Source: Sedimentisphaerales bacterium (GTDB lineage: Bacteria; Planctomycetota; Phycisphaerae; Sedimentisphaerales; SM23-30). Taken from it: 64,000 nucleotides of DNA. A program made the translations under genes and the position numbers. Shown here piece after piece: positions 16,053 through 24,672 of this stretch (the stretch's first letter is position 1; the number at the start of each line of letters is the position of its first letter). The stretch is from positions 1 through 64,000 of the forward strand of contig JANQJS010000032.1 of assembly GCA_028281535.1 (NCBI GenBank). Direction: 5' to 3'. The notes under the pieces are model-generated. The model searched no databases. It was not told the origin of the DNA and worked only from the letters and a program-made list of their open reading frames with translations.

Positions 16053-17081
16053 ATGAAAAGAGTCCAAAGTGTATTGGTACTCGAATTATTATGTATTACA
16101 ATCTTCTTAAGCTCATTAGGATGCAAAAAAGAATCTAAATCGTCCTCTTCCAGCGCGGTCAAAGCAGGTAAATACACTATCATTGACACAAGAACGGATC
16201 AAGCATCTCGCTCCCGTGCAAAACAAAATGTTGAAGATGCCCTAAACCGTTATTCTGATATTCACTGCATGACAGGTTTATGGAGTTATAACGCTCCTGC
16301 CATTTTATCTGCAGTAAAAGATGCAGGCAAAACAGGTCAAATTAAAATTATCGGTTTTGATGAAGAAGCTGATACCATCCAAGGGATTAAAGATGGCCAT
16401 ATCGAAGCTACCGTTGTCCAACAACCTTTTGAATTTGGGTATATTTCAGTAAAACTACTTGCCGCTCTCGCGCGCAATGACAACTCAATGATCCCGCCGA
16501 CAAAAATAATAGACGTACCTGTTAAAGTTGTCGATATAGATAACGTCAATGGATTCTGGACAGGCATCGAAAAGATGCTAAAAGAGAAAAATGTGTCACC
16601 TCCAGCAAATCCCCAGCAAGTTAATGTGGCACTAATCAGTAATGCAACGGCTGATTTCTGGAAAATCGCTCGAAAAGGTGTTAATAAAGCTGAAAAAGAA
16701 TTTAATGCCGCCTGTGATTTTTTAATGCCACCTAATGGCACCTCGGAAGAACAACAACGCATGCTGGAAAGTTTGATTGCCAAGGGCACCTCTGGATTAG
16801 CCATCAGCCTCGTTGATCCAGCCAACCAAACGCAGATGATCAACAATGCCGCAACACAAATGAATATCATCACCCAGGACAGCGACGCTCCCAACAGTAA
16901 TCGATTATGTTATGTTGGAACCAATAATTATCAAGCAGGTCGCGAAGCTGGAAAACTCATCAAAAAAGCCCTCCCTGAAGGCGGCAACATTATGCTCTTT
17001 GTTGGATCCATGGATGCACAAAATGCCATTGATCGGCGGCAGGGAATCATCGACGAACTCAGTGATAAACCGATGCCATAA
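16053..17081 (+). CDS. Sugar-binding lipoprotein of an ABC transporter, circularly permuted
   Basis: A substrate-binding lipoprotein of the Peripla_BP_4 type with its halves in reversed order. Residues 1-24 are a lipoprotein signal with lipobox SSLGC, then a Ser-rich stretch. Residues about 40-180 are what is normally the C-terminal half: YTIIDTRTDQASRSRAK, MTGLWSYNAPAILSAV, IIGFDEEADTIQGI, VVQQPFEFGYISVKLLAAL. After a linker of about 10 residues, residues 191-342 are what is normally the N-terminal half: VALISNATADFWKIARKGV, IAKGTSGLAISLVDPANQT, ITQDSDAP, YVGTNNYQAGREAGKLI, FVGSMDAQNAIDRRQGI. The protein ends exactly where the first half would normally continue. AGGAG lies 9 nt before the ATG. 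The ABC ATPase starts 27 nt downstream. The frame is intact, so I treat it as functional; mis-assembly or a duplication-deletion product are alternatives. Confidence 0.82.
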   Translation: MKRVQSVLVLELLCITIFLSSLGCKKESKSSSSSAVKAGKYTIIDTRTDQASRSRAKQNVEDALNRYSDIHCMTGLWSYNAPAILSAVKDAGKTGQIKIIGFDEEADTIQGIKDGHIEATVVQQPFEFGYISVKLLAALARNDNSMIPPTKIIDVPVKVVDIDNVNGFWTGIEKMLKEKNVSPPANPQQVNVALISNATADFWKIARKGVNKAEKEFNAACDFLMPPNGTSEEQQRMLESLIAKGTSGLAISLVDPANQTQMINNAATQMNIITQDSDAPNSNRLCYVGTNNYQAGREAGKLIKKALPEGGNIMLFVGSMDAQNAIDRRQGIIDELSDKPMP

Positions 17082-17108
17082 GTCATATCTAGCGTTTTTA
17101 TAAGTAAT

Positions 17109-18623
17109 ATGATTGCTCAAAATAAAACACCAATCTTACAAGCCATGGGTATTACCAAACAATTCCCTGGCGTCAAGGCTCTGGATAATGTTGACTTAAC
17201 CCTCTACCCAGGCACCATCCATGCCCTGATTGGCGAAAATGGTGCTGGCAAAAGTTCTCTAATGAAAATCCTTGCTGGTATTCAACCTGCCGACCAAGGT
17301 GAGATCCTACTCGAAGGTCAAAAGGTTGACATCAATCATGTCAACGACGCAACGAACCTAGGCATTGCCTTAATTCACCAGGAACTAAGTCTCTCGGACA
17401 ATCTTGATATTGCGGCCAATGTTTTTCTCGGACGAGAACATTTGAAATTTGGCCCGCTAAAAATCATTGATAAAAAATCACTTTTTGAGAATACAAAACA
17501 GATCCTCCAACAGCTGGATTTAAATGTTTCTCCAGACACGCTGGTCAAAGATTTATCGATCGGTCAGCAACAAATGGTCGAAATAGCCAGAGCCCTTTCG
17601 ATAAATACTAAAATATTGATCCTGGATGAACCGACCAGCAGCTTAACACTTAAAGAAACGCAAGTTCTATTTAATGTTCTTAATGATTTAAAAGCAAAAG
17701 GTGTTAGTATTGTTTATATTTCACATCGTTTGATGGAAATTGAACAGATCGCTGATAACGTCATAGGGCTTCGTGATGGTAAAAACTCAGACACACTCCA
17801 ACGAGAAGATATTAATCACAACAAAATGGTCAGCTTAATGGTAGGACGAGACATTGATAATTTCTACCAACATGCGAATCACACCCTCCAGCATCCTATT
17901 TTTGAAGTCAAAGAGTTTGTCACCCAATTGCACCCAGCACATAAAATCAATTTTTCTATACAAAAAGGTGAAATTGTCAGCATGGCAGGATTGATTGGTG
18001 CTGGTCGAAGCGAAATAGCTCGAGCCATCTTTGGTATTGATAAATTAGTTCAGGGGACCTTAGGAATAAATGGTAAAACAACGACCATAAAATCCCCCCA
18101 AGATGCCATCCGTGCTGGAATTGCTTTAATCCCCGAAGATAGAAAAAACCAGGGATTGGTTTTAGAAATGTCCGTAGAAAACAACATGACCCTCGCCACT
18201 CTCAAACAAAACCAAACAGCCAGCCTAATGCATTTAAATAAGATGCACTCGATCGCGAGAGATCTGGTCCAAAAATTAAATGTAAAAACCCCCAACCTTG
18301 ATCAACAAGTGCAATTTCTATCGGGTGGTAATCAACAAAAGATCGTCATTGGAAAATGGCTGACGCATAGCTTGAATCTTCTGATTTTAGATGAACCCAC
18401 CCGTGGCGTTGATGTCATGGCCAAAGAAGAAATTTATCGTCTCATGGAAAAATTTACCCAGCAAGGCATGGCCATTCTAATGATCTCTAGTGAACTGGAA
18501 GAAGTCATCGCCTTCTCTGACCGAGTTCTAGTTGTCCATGAAGGTCGGCTCGCAGGGGAATTGTCAGGTGAAGATATCACCGAAAAACAAATTATGCGAT
18601 TAGCAACAGGGAGTGCATCGTGA
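17109..18623 (+). CDS. Sugar ABC transporter ATP-binding protein, two fused ATPase domains
   Basis: The energising subunit of a CUT2-type (ribose/xylose/arabinose class) sugar importer, at the inner face of the membrane. At 504 residues it is the normal size for the RbsA/XylG/AraG family. The first nucleotide-binding domain has Walker A GENGAGKSS, signature LSIGQQQMVEIA and Walker B ILILDEPTSSL. The second has the naturally degenerate Walker A GLIGAGRSE, signature LSGGNQQKIVIGKWL and LLILDEPTRGVD. The Walker A lysine replaced by arginine in the second half is usual in this family. Its stop overlaps the permease start by 4 nt (GTGA), implying translational coupling. The ribosome site before the ATG is weak. 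The substrate is inferred from the linked araB and araD to be a pentose or pentulose. Confidence 0.93.
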   Translation: MIAQNKTPILQAMGITKQFPGVKALDNVDLTLYPGTIHALIGENGAGKSSLMKILAGIQPADQGEILLEGQKVDINHVNDATNLGIALIHQELSLSDNLDIAANVFLGREHLKFGPLKIIDKKSLFENTKQILQQLDLNVSPDTLVKDLSIGQQQMVEIARALSINTKILILDEPTSSLTLKETQVLFNVLNDLKAKGVSIVYISHRLMEIEQIADNVIGLRDGKNSDTLQREDINHNKMVSLMVGRDIDNFYQHANHTLQHPIFEVKEFVTQLHPAHKINFSIQKGEIVSMAGLIGAGRSEIARAIFGIDKLVQGTLGINGKTTTIKSPQDAIRAGIALIPEDRKNQGLVLEMSVENNMTLATLKQNQTASLMHLNKMHSIARDLVQKLNVKTPNLDQQVQFLSGGNQQKIVIGKWLTHSLNLLILDEPTRGVDVMAKEEIYRLMEKFTQQGMAILMISSELEEVIAFSDRVLVVHEGRLAGELSGEDITEKQIMRLATGSAS

Positions 18624-19588
18624 AAAAAGTAGCTGGTATTTTCATTGTTTTTATTTTATTGATGATCTTGACGACCATCGGTAACCCTGATTTTTTGTCA
18701 GAAAATAATCTTAGAAACATTGCACGCTGGACAGGTATGTATGGCATCATTACTATCGGTGTGGCTTTTGTGATTATCACGGGCGGGATCGACTTATCTA
18801 TTGGCGCCGTTGTTTGTCTGACAGGCACGTTACTACCTTTGTGGCTAACACATGAAAATATCCAAATGTCCGTTCCGCTCGCATTAATTCTTATCCTGAC
18901 TATTTCTGCAGCCATTGGCTGTTTACATGGACTTTTAATAACCAAACTTAAACTACAACCCTTTGTTGTTACACTATGCGGTCTTTTTGCCTATCGAGGC
19001 ATTGCACGATATATTACAGAAGATGCAACACAAGGTTTTGGAATTGGATTTCAATCCCTTAAGTTTTTAGCCAGTGGAAAAATCACACCACTAATGATCC
19101 CTTTCCCATTTGTTTTACTGATTGTTATTGGCATCATTGCAGCCATCTTTCTTAATCGAACGATATATGGAAGATATTTACTCGCTCTGGGAAACAATGA
19201 ACAAACGGCACGCTTCAGTGGCATCAACACTGATCGCATGATCATTTCTTCGTATGTTATTTCATCTGTTTTGGCTGGCATAGCCGGAATGATTTTTGCC
19301 TTGGATTTAAATTCAGTCCAACCCTCCAGTCATGGAAATTTCTTTGAACTTTATGCCATCGCTGGAGCGGTATTAGGCGGCTGTAGTTTACGTGGCGGCG
19401 AAGGAAGCATTCTAGGGGTCATTATCGGGACAGCTATCGTTAGAGTACTTTATAATGCCATCAACATTGTTGGTATTGCAACGCAATTGGAATATACCGT
19501 TATTGGCCTTGCTTTATTATTCGGGGTGATTATCGATGAAATGCTAAAACGGTATTCAGCAACTCGCATGCGATCTAAAGGGTCGTAA
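18620..19588 (+). CDS. Sugar ABC transporter permease (CUT2 / RbsC type)
   Basis: Integral membrane permease of 322 residues, typical of RbsC/XylH/AraH proteins. The GTG start at 18620 lies inside the ATPase stop. It has about eight to ten hydrophobic segments. FVIITGGIDLSIGAVVCLTG is the family hallmark near the N-terminus, and AIAGAVLGGCSLRGGEGSIL is the conserved coupling region that contacts the ATPase. NNEQTARFSGINTDR matches the usual N..AAR.SGI.... loop. It is the last gene of the pentose operon; a convergent minus-strand gene ends 36 nt further on, and I see no clear terminator between them. Confidence 0.93.
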   Translation: MKKVAGIFIVFILLMILTTIGNPDFLSENNLRNIARWTGMYGIITIGVAFVIITGGIDLSIGAVVCLTGTLLPLWLTHENIQMSVPLALILILTISAAIGCLHGLLITKLKLQPFVVTLCGLFAYRGIARYITEDATQGFGIGFQSLKFLASGKITPLMIPFPFVLLIVIGIIAAIFLNRTIYGRYLLALGNNEQTARFSGINTDRMIISSYVISSVLAGIAGMIFALDLNSVQPSSHGNFFELYAIAGAVLGGCSLRGGEGSILGVIIGTAIVRVLYNAINIVGIATQLEYTVIGLALLFGVIIDEMLKRYSATRMRSKGS

Positions 19589-19624
19589 ATCCAATACACA
19601 CAATCGAGAAAAACAGTAGAGTGA

Positions 19625-21061
19625 TTATCGCAATCGATTCAATGTATAATAGCCTATCCGGTTCTTTAATTCGCTATTATCATCGGCCTTGACACGACAC
19701 TCAATATGATACACACGGTCGGTTACCAAAGGTAGTTCCAGCTCCACCGTCTTACTATTAACGACATTGATCTTTTTAATATCAACCGAAGTAATATTCA
19801 TTTTATCCGAACCATAGTGACTATCATACTTGTACCCCCAGTGTTTAATGGTATAAGATGATAAGTCTTTGAGTTCAGACTCACGCATCGGCTTAGTAAA
19901 AGTAATTTTAAAACCCTGATCCGTCAATGAAATCGCATGCATTTCAGTCGGAATGGTTTTGCCATCCCAAACAATTTTTTGAATACCAAAAGGTTTAGGA
20001 CCGACAGAATTCCATCCCCGAGCCCCCTGTCCTAGCCAAAGCGATCCATCCTTGTCGAAACGATTTCGAATGACTCCGCATTGTAAACCATTAACAAAAT
20101 TAAATACAACACCTTGATATTCCCCCTGAACTTTTTCCAAAACCACACGCATTACATTGGCAAGCGTTTGATCACCGATAAATATTTGATCCTCGAAGGG
20201 ACCAAATTTACCCTGAGTCTCATTAAATGCCAAATTTCCCGGTGAATTAGCTAACTCCCCGTATGGAATCCACACGATTGGTTTTGTTCGAAGTGTGTCA
20301 TATTTTTCTACGGTGATGGCATTCAAATCCTTACCAAGAAAATCAGGATGATCCTCTAGCGATGCCGGGTGACCATAAAAACGCCCCTTGACAACATGAT
20401 GTAATGTCGATGTCGGCACCCAGTCACCTTGATTATCGGTGTAAAATAATTCGTCATCCTTATTAATACCGACACCACATGGCGAGCGTAAACCACTTGC
20501 CCAGGGTACAAACTCACCTGTTGTATTAATTTGAAAAAACCAGCCTCGATATTTAGCCGAACGGTTCATAATGCTGTCATGAACGAGGTTGCCTGATTCC
20601 TCGTCATGCCCTAAGTTTAACGCACCGTAAAAATTCCCTTTAGAATCACGCACAGGGCCATAGGCATATTCATGATAGTTATTTGAAATTCCCCATCCCT
20701 GGCCAACCGTTTTATAATAATCCGCTTTGCCATCATGATCAGTATCGATGAGCTGTGTTAATTCAGGGCGCTGCACGACAAAAATATCATCGGTCTTTGG
20801 ATCAACATATAAACCTAAAGGCTCATATAACCCATCGGCAAATAATGACCATTGTTTATTTTTATATTGCCATACCTGACCTTCGCGACTACAAAACATG
20901 ACACTACCATCTTGAAGAAACCCAATCCCCCCTACTTCTAAAAAGACATCCTCTGGTGTCGAGATTGTTTCAACACGGTACCCATCTGGAACAACACCAC
21001 CGTATAGTACCCGCACCATCATCAGAATAGAAATAAAGAAACAATACGTGAGATATTTCAT
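19625..21061 (-). CDS. Secreted beta-propeller protein (PQQ-dehydrogenase-like / DUF7133-like)
   Basis: A 478-residue exported protein. The signal peptide is about residues 1-21 (MKYLTYCFFISILMMVRVLYGG). Most of the chain (about 25-380) has the blade repeats of soluble PQQ/glucose-sorbosone dehydrogenase-like propellers, seen as LQDGSVMFCSREGQVWQY, LGLYVDPKTDDIFVVQRPE, ASGLRSPCGVGINKDDELF and DKDGSLWLGQGARGW. DTDHDGKADYYKT looks like a calcium loop. The last roughly 100 residues form a separate Ig-like domain (FKITFTKPMRESEL). Planctomycetes carry many such propellers, often in carbohydrate-oxidation clusters; whether this one binds PQQ or is catalytic cannot be told. It is the last gene of a four-gene minus-strand operon. 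AGGGA precedes the ATG. Confidence 0.75.
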   Translation of the reverse strand: MKYLTYCFFISILMMVRVLYGGVVPDGYRVETISTPEDVFLEVGGIGFLQDGSVMFCSREGQVWQYKNKQWSLFADGLYEPLGLYVDPKTDDIFVVQRPELTQLIDTDHDGKADYYKTVGQGWGISNNYHEYAYGPVRDSKGNFYGALNLGHDEESGNLVHDSIMNRSAKYRGWFFQINTTGEFVPWASGLRSPCGVGINKDDELFYTDNQGDWVPTSTLHHVVKGRFYGHPASLEDHPDFLGKDLNAITVEKYDTLRTKPIVWIPYGELANSPGNLAFNETQGKFGPFEDQIFIGDQTLANVMRVVLEKVQGEYQGVVFNFVNGLQCGVIRNRFDKDGSLWLGQGARGWNSVGPKPFGIQKIVWDGKTIPTEMHAISLTDQGFKITFTKPMRESELKDLSSYTIKHWGYKYDSHYGSDKMNITSVDIKKINVVNSKTVELELPLVTDRVYHIECRVKADDNSELKNRIGYYTLNRLR

Positions 21062-21105
21062 GATGTAAATTCCCTATCAATATAATTAAAAACATCTCGA
21101 ACCAT

Positions 21106-22224
21106 CTATAGCAATGGTGTCACATCTATTGTAAAACTACTGGCTTTATCTTTAGGAATCATTAAGGCACCAGATTGGAATAATCCAACATCACTTTTTA
21201 ATTTAACTTTGGAAGTATCTAGTTTAAAGTATAAATCTTCCGTAGCACCTTCGACCTCGTAATAGTAAATTAAACCGTGTCTGCTCTGATCAGATATGAT
21301 CGTTTGAGAAACAGTTAAATCATCCACACGAAAATCAAAACGAGGAAATCCCTCTCGTTGATATCCGATAAATTTAATCTGTGGTTGTTGATCAATCGTT
21401 CCAATATGAAATGGACAACCATTGGCACCGACAGAAAAACGTACGCCTAATGTATGACAAGGCTGACCACCTCGATCTAATGACCAACCTCTATCAGGAC
21501 CAACATCGAGAAAATCACCACGCCAGCCATAAAGTACCTGTCCATTATCTGGATCAAAAACATAATGCACTCTGCTGGGCAACCCCACCGCAATACAATT
21601 AGATGGTGTGTTCTCAACACCTGCACGAATTACCATTGCCTGATCTTTCGGCTTCAAAATATACTTCTTTTTAACTTCATCAGGAATTTCCAGCTCTTCA
21701 CCATCATGATCTTCTTCTCGCTCAGCATGGTCAATTTTGTCAGTCACCCATAAAATGCCTTTCATGGTCTGAGCATGACCTGGAAATGTACAGACATAAG
21801 GGTAATCACCCAATTCTGTCGGTGCTGTAAATGTAAATTCATCTTGCTGGCCGGGATAAACTAATTTCGTGTGATAAAGAACTTTTTCACTATCCGGAAC
21901 ATACTGTTTGGCCATCCCTTCCGCACCCAGTGCAAGAGCTAGCCGCCCCACTTCACCGGGCACATTTTCTCCGGGCTCACAGAGCAATAAATTATGAATC
22001 ATCTCATCACTATTTTTTAAGATGATAGTGACCTGACTTCCCGGCGTGACAATCAATAACGTTTTATCAAACGCCAACCGCCCTTTAACCGTCCCAACAA
22101 TAAATTCAAAAAAACCTTTATCTTCAGAGGGTTGAAGTGTTGAGTCATCGACAGAATTCTGCGCAATAAGTAAGATCGGACATAACAACACAGACATACA
22201 GACAGTGGTTAATGTCTTTACCAT
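21106..22224 (-). CDS. Secreted cupredoxin-domain (azurin/plastocyanin-like) protein
   Basis: An exported 372-residue protein. The signal peptide is about residues 1-21. Residues 42-160 are a type 1 copper domain: His77 in EMIHNLLL, then Cys145, His150 and Met154 in YVCTFPGHAQTMKG, the expected set of four ligands. GDYPYVCTFPGH is characteristic of azurin/auracyanin-like domains. A charged linker (about 165-180) leads to a second domain (about 190-372) that I do not recognise. It resembles the c-type or DUF-type modules attached to such domains in planctomycete propeller proteins (YVFDPDNGQVLYGWRGDF). A redox or electron-acceptor role for the neighbouring dehydrogenase-like proteins is an inference. 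GGAGA lies 6 nt before the ATG. Confidence 0.8.
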   Translation of the reverse strand: MVKTLTTVCMSVLLCPILLIAQNSVDDSTLQPSEDKGFFEFIVGTVKGRLAFDKTLLIVTPGSQVTIILKNSDEMIHNLLLCEPGENVPGEVGRLALALGAEGMAKQYVPDSEKVLYHTKLVYPGQQDEFTFTAPTELGDYPYVCTFPGHAQTMKGILWVTDKIDHAEREEDHDGEELEIPDEVKKKYILKPKDQAMVIRAGVENTPSNCIAVGLPSRVHYVFDPDNGQVLYGWRGDFLDVGPDRGWSLDRGGQPCHTLGVRFSVGANGCPFHIGTIDQQPQIKFIGYQREGFPRFDFRVDDLTVSQTIISDQSRHGLIYYYEVEGATEDLYFKLDTSKVKLKSDVGLFQSGALMIPKDKASSFTIDVTPLL

Positions 22225-22256
22225 GACAGATCTCCATATTTTTTATCTGTTATATG

Positions 22257-23249
22257 CTAGTTAGAAAATGCCTCATCAAACACTTGACCTGACGATTCAA
22301 AATCAAGTTTTTTGACATATTCGCAAGATTCTTTTGCACCATGAAAACGATCCATACGAGCATCTTCCCATTCAACTGACAAAGGCCCTTGATAATTCAT
22401 GTCATTGAGTACACGGATAATTTCTTCAAAGTTAACATGACCCCTTCCGACGCTACGAAAATCCCATCCACGCATTGGATGACCAAAATTAAAATGAGAT
22501 GCCAAAATTCCCGTTTCACCATCAAGCTGTAGCGCGGCATCTTTCATATGAACATGATAAATACGATTAGAAAATAGTCGTAAAAACCTAACCGGATCAA
22601 TTTGCTGCCAAATTAAATGGCTAGGGTCAAAGTTGAATCCAAACGCTTCACGATGATCGATCGCTTCTAAGGCTTTTTTCGCCGTATAGATATCATAGGC
22701 TATTTCAGTCGGATGCACTTCGAGAGCAAACCGTACGCCGCATTCATCAAAGACATCTAATATTGGATTCCACAGATCAGCAAATTGCTTGTACCCATCT
22801 TCAATCATTTCAGGTGAAACAGGTGGAAAGCTATAAAGCAGATGCCAGATCGATGATCCTGTAAAACCATTGACGACTTTAACACCAAGATTTTTTGCTG
22901 TCCGTGCAGTATTCTTCATTGCCTCAACAGCCCAGGCCCGTTTCTTTTCAGCATCACCATGCGTCTCTTCTGGCGCAAACAAATCACTGCGACTGTCATT
23001 ATTTAAATCACAAACTAATTGACCAGCCAGGTGCGCACTGATGGAATAACATTTCAAATTATTCTTTTCAAGGATCGCCAATTGACCTTTGCAATAATCC
23101 ACATCAACGGCGCCCTTATCTACGTCAATATGATCTCCCCAGCAAGCAAGTTCCAAACCATCAAAACCACTGGCAGCCATCTTAGGTGCCAATTCAGCCA
23201 ATGGAATATCAGCCCACTGTCCAGTAAACATCGTTACAGGTCTTGCCAT
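22257..23249 (-). CDS. Sugar phosphate isomerase/epimerase (xylose-isomerase-like TIM barrel)
   Basis: A 330-residue protein of the AP-endonuclease-2/xylose-isomerase-like TIM-barrel superfamily. Likely metal ligands lie in [31 protein letters not shown] and SVEWED at the ends of successive strands. The start [17 protein letters not shown] shows the typical first strand. In planctomycetes such proteins are often encoded beside Gfo/Idh/MocA oxidoreductases and act on keto-sugars or inositol-type substrates. The gene directly upstream is such an oxidoreductase (50 nt). The exact substrate is unknown. AGGAG lies 7 nt before the ATG. Confidence 0.88.
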   Translation of the reverse strand: MARPVTMFTGQWADIPLAELAPKMAASGFDGLELACWGDHIDVDKGAVDVDYCKGQLAILEKNNLKCYSISAHLAGQLVCDLNNDSRSDLFAPEETHGDAEKKRAWAVEAMKNTARTAKNLGVKVVNGFTGSSIWHLLYSFPPVSPEMIEDGYKQFADLWNPILDVFDECGVRFALEVHPTEIAYDIYTAKKALEAIDHREAFGFNFDPSHLIWQQIDPVRFLRLFSNRIYHVHMKDAALQLDGETGILASHFNFGHPMRGWDFRSVGRGHVNFEEIIRVLNDMNYQGPLSVEWEDARMDRFHGAKESCEYVKKLDFESSGQVFDEAFSN

Positions 23250-23299
23250 TATATTCTCCTATCAAAAAGTCTGATATGATCAAATGATCCTACAGAAAA

Positions 23300-24472
23300 T
23301 TATTTTTTCATCTTAGTCCACTTTTGCTTACTTTTTGCACTGGCAACCAGTGTTTCAAGAAACAACATGCCACGTAAACCATCATTGACATTTGGAAAAT
23401 CCAACATCAACGGATCTGGTTTTTTGCGGGCTTGCTTAGCACGTATAGTATCAGCAAAATTGACGTAGTTATTAGCAAACGCTTCAAAGAACGCTTCAGG
23501 ATGACCAAATGGCAAACGCGTATGACGAGCAGCAGCATCGCTATAATTGGCAACATAATCATTACCTCGACGCCAGACTTCACTCGCTTTACCCAATCGC
23601 TTGACCAATAATTCATTGGGATGTTCCTGATGCCATTCCAAACCACCCTTTTCGCCATAGACCCAAATTGCCAGGTTGTTTTCTTCCCCCACAGCAATCT
23701 GGCTGGCATGCAACAAACCACGAGCACCATTATTGAATTTAAGCAGGCAATTCACATCATCATCCAAACGACGCCCTTTTACAAAAGTGGTAAATTCTGC
23801 ACACAATTCGGTAATCTTAAGGCCGGTGACATATTCAGATAAATTAGCAGCATGCGTACCAATATCACCGCCACAACCTGAAGCACCACTTTGCTTAGGA
23901 TCGGTTCGCCATGAAGCTTGCTGTGAACCTGTTTTTTCTACCGCTGTTGCGAGCCAACCCTGTGGGTACTGGACAATAATTTTTCGAATTTTTCCAAACT
24001 CATCATTTTTGACCATATCACGAGCAAGCTTGACCATAGGGTATCCGGTGTAATTATGCATTAAGCCAAACACACGTTTGGTCTTTTTTACGACGGTTAC
24101 CATTTTACGAGCTTCTGCCACAGTTATCGTCATAGGCTTTTCACACATAACGTGAAAACCTGCTTCCATGCAAGCTTTGGCGATAGGAAAATGCCAGTTA
24201 TTTGGCGTGGTCACTGAAATAAAATCCATTCTTTCGCCTTCTGGCAACGCACTTTCTTTCTCGAGCATTTCTTCAAATGTGCCATAGCATCGTTTTGGAT
24301 TAAGATCCAACTCTTTGGCCATTTGCTTTGATTCCCGAGGCTTAATGCTAAACGCCCCACCCACGATTTCGATTCCACCATCCAGACTAGCCGCTTTACG
24401 ATGAACTTCACCGATAAAAGCACCTGGACCTCCACCAACCATACCCATTTTCAATCTTTTAAAATTTGCCAT
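23300..24472 (-). CDS. Gfo/Idh/MocA-family NAD(P)-dependent oxidoreductase
   Basis: A cytoplasmic sugar or polyol dehydrogenase of 390 residues, first gene of the four-gene minus operon. The N-terminal Rossmann fold has MGMVGGGPGAFIGEVH, followed by ISVTTPNNWHFPIAKACMEAG. The family hallmark EKP is present in HVMCEKPMTITVAEA. The C-terminal alpha/beta domain contains GCGGDIGTHAANLSEYV with the catalytic-region D...H pair, and NNGARGLLHASQIA. No export signal is visible. Together with the adjacent isomerase it suggests an oxidation-isomerisation route such as 3-keto-sugar or inositol-like metabolism; this is inference from gene pairing. AAGGA lies about 8 nt before the ATG. Confidence 0.9.
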   Translation of the reverse strand: MANFKRLKMGMVGGGPGAFIGEVHRKAASLDGGIEIVGGAFSIKPRESKQMAKELDLNPKRCYGTFEEMLEKESALPEGERMDFISVTTPNNWHFPIAKACMEAGFHVMCEKPMTITVAEARKMVTVVKKTKRVFGLMHNYTGYPMVKLARDMVKNDEFGKIRKIIVQYPQGWLATAVEKTGSQQASWRTDPKQSGASGCGGDIGTHAANLSEYVTGLKITELCAEFTTFVKGRRLDDDVNCLLKFNNGARGLLHASQIAVGEENNLAIWVYGEKGGLEWHQEHPNELLVKRLGKASEVWRRGNDYVANYSDAAARHTRLPFGHPEAFFEAFANNYVNFADTIRAKQARKKPDPLMLDFPNVNDGLRGMLFLETLVASAKSKQKWTKMKK

Positions 24473-24672
24473 GCCATATCCTTAAAAAATGATAAATTTA
24501 ATATATGATAAAAAGAGTTACGCCCTCCAAATACTAGAACGCCCCATAACCTAATGTATTAAAAAAGGTTACCTGCCTTCTTGCATAAAAGGGTGCATTT
24601 TGATATTATAATTAAGTGGAATAATAAATCTTCTAAAATATACCAGTGGTAAATATTTTACATCCAAACACC

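Noticed and set aside
16337-16894. 185-codon minus frame inside the binding-protein gene
   Set aside because: Shadow of the sugar-binding protein; the plus strand carries clear family motifs.
18001-18060. Walker A with Arg for Lys in the second half of the sugar ABC ATPase, considered as a defect
   Set aside because: GLIGAGRSE in the second domain is normal for RbsA/AraG-type ATPases, so it is not a sign of loss of function.
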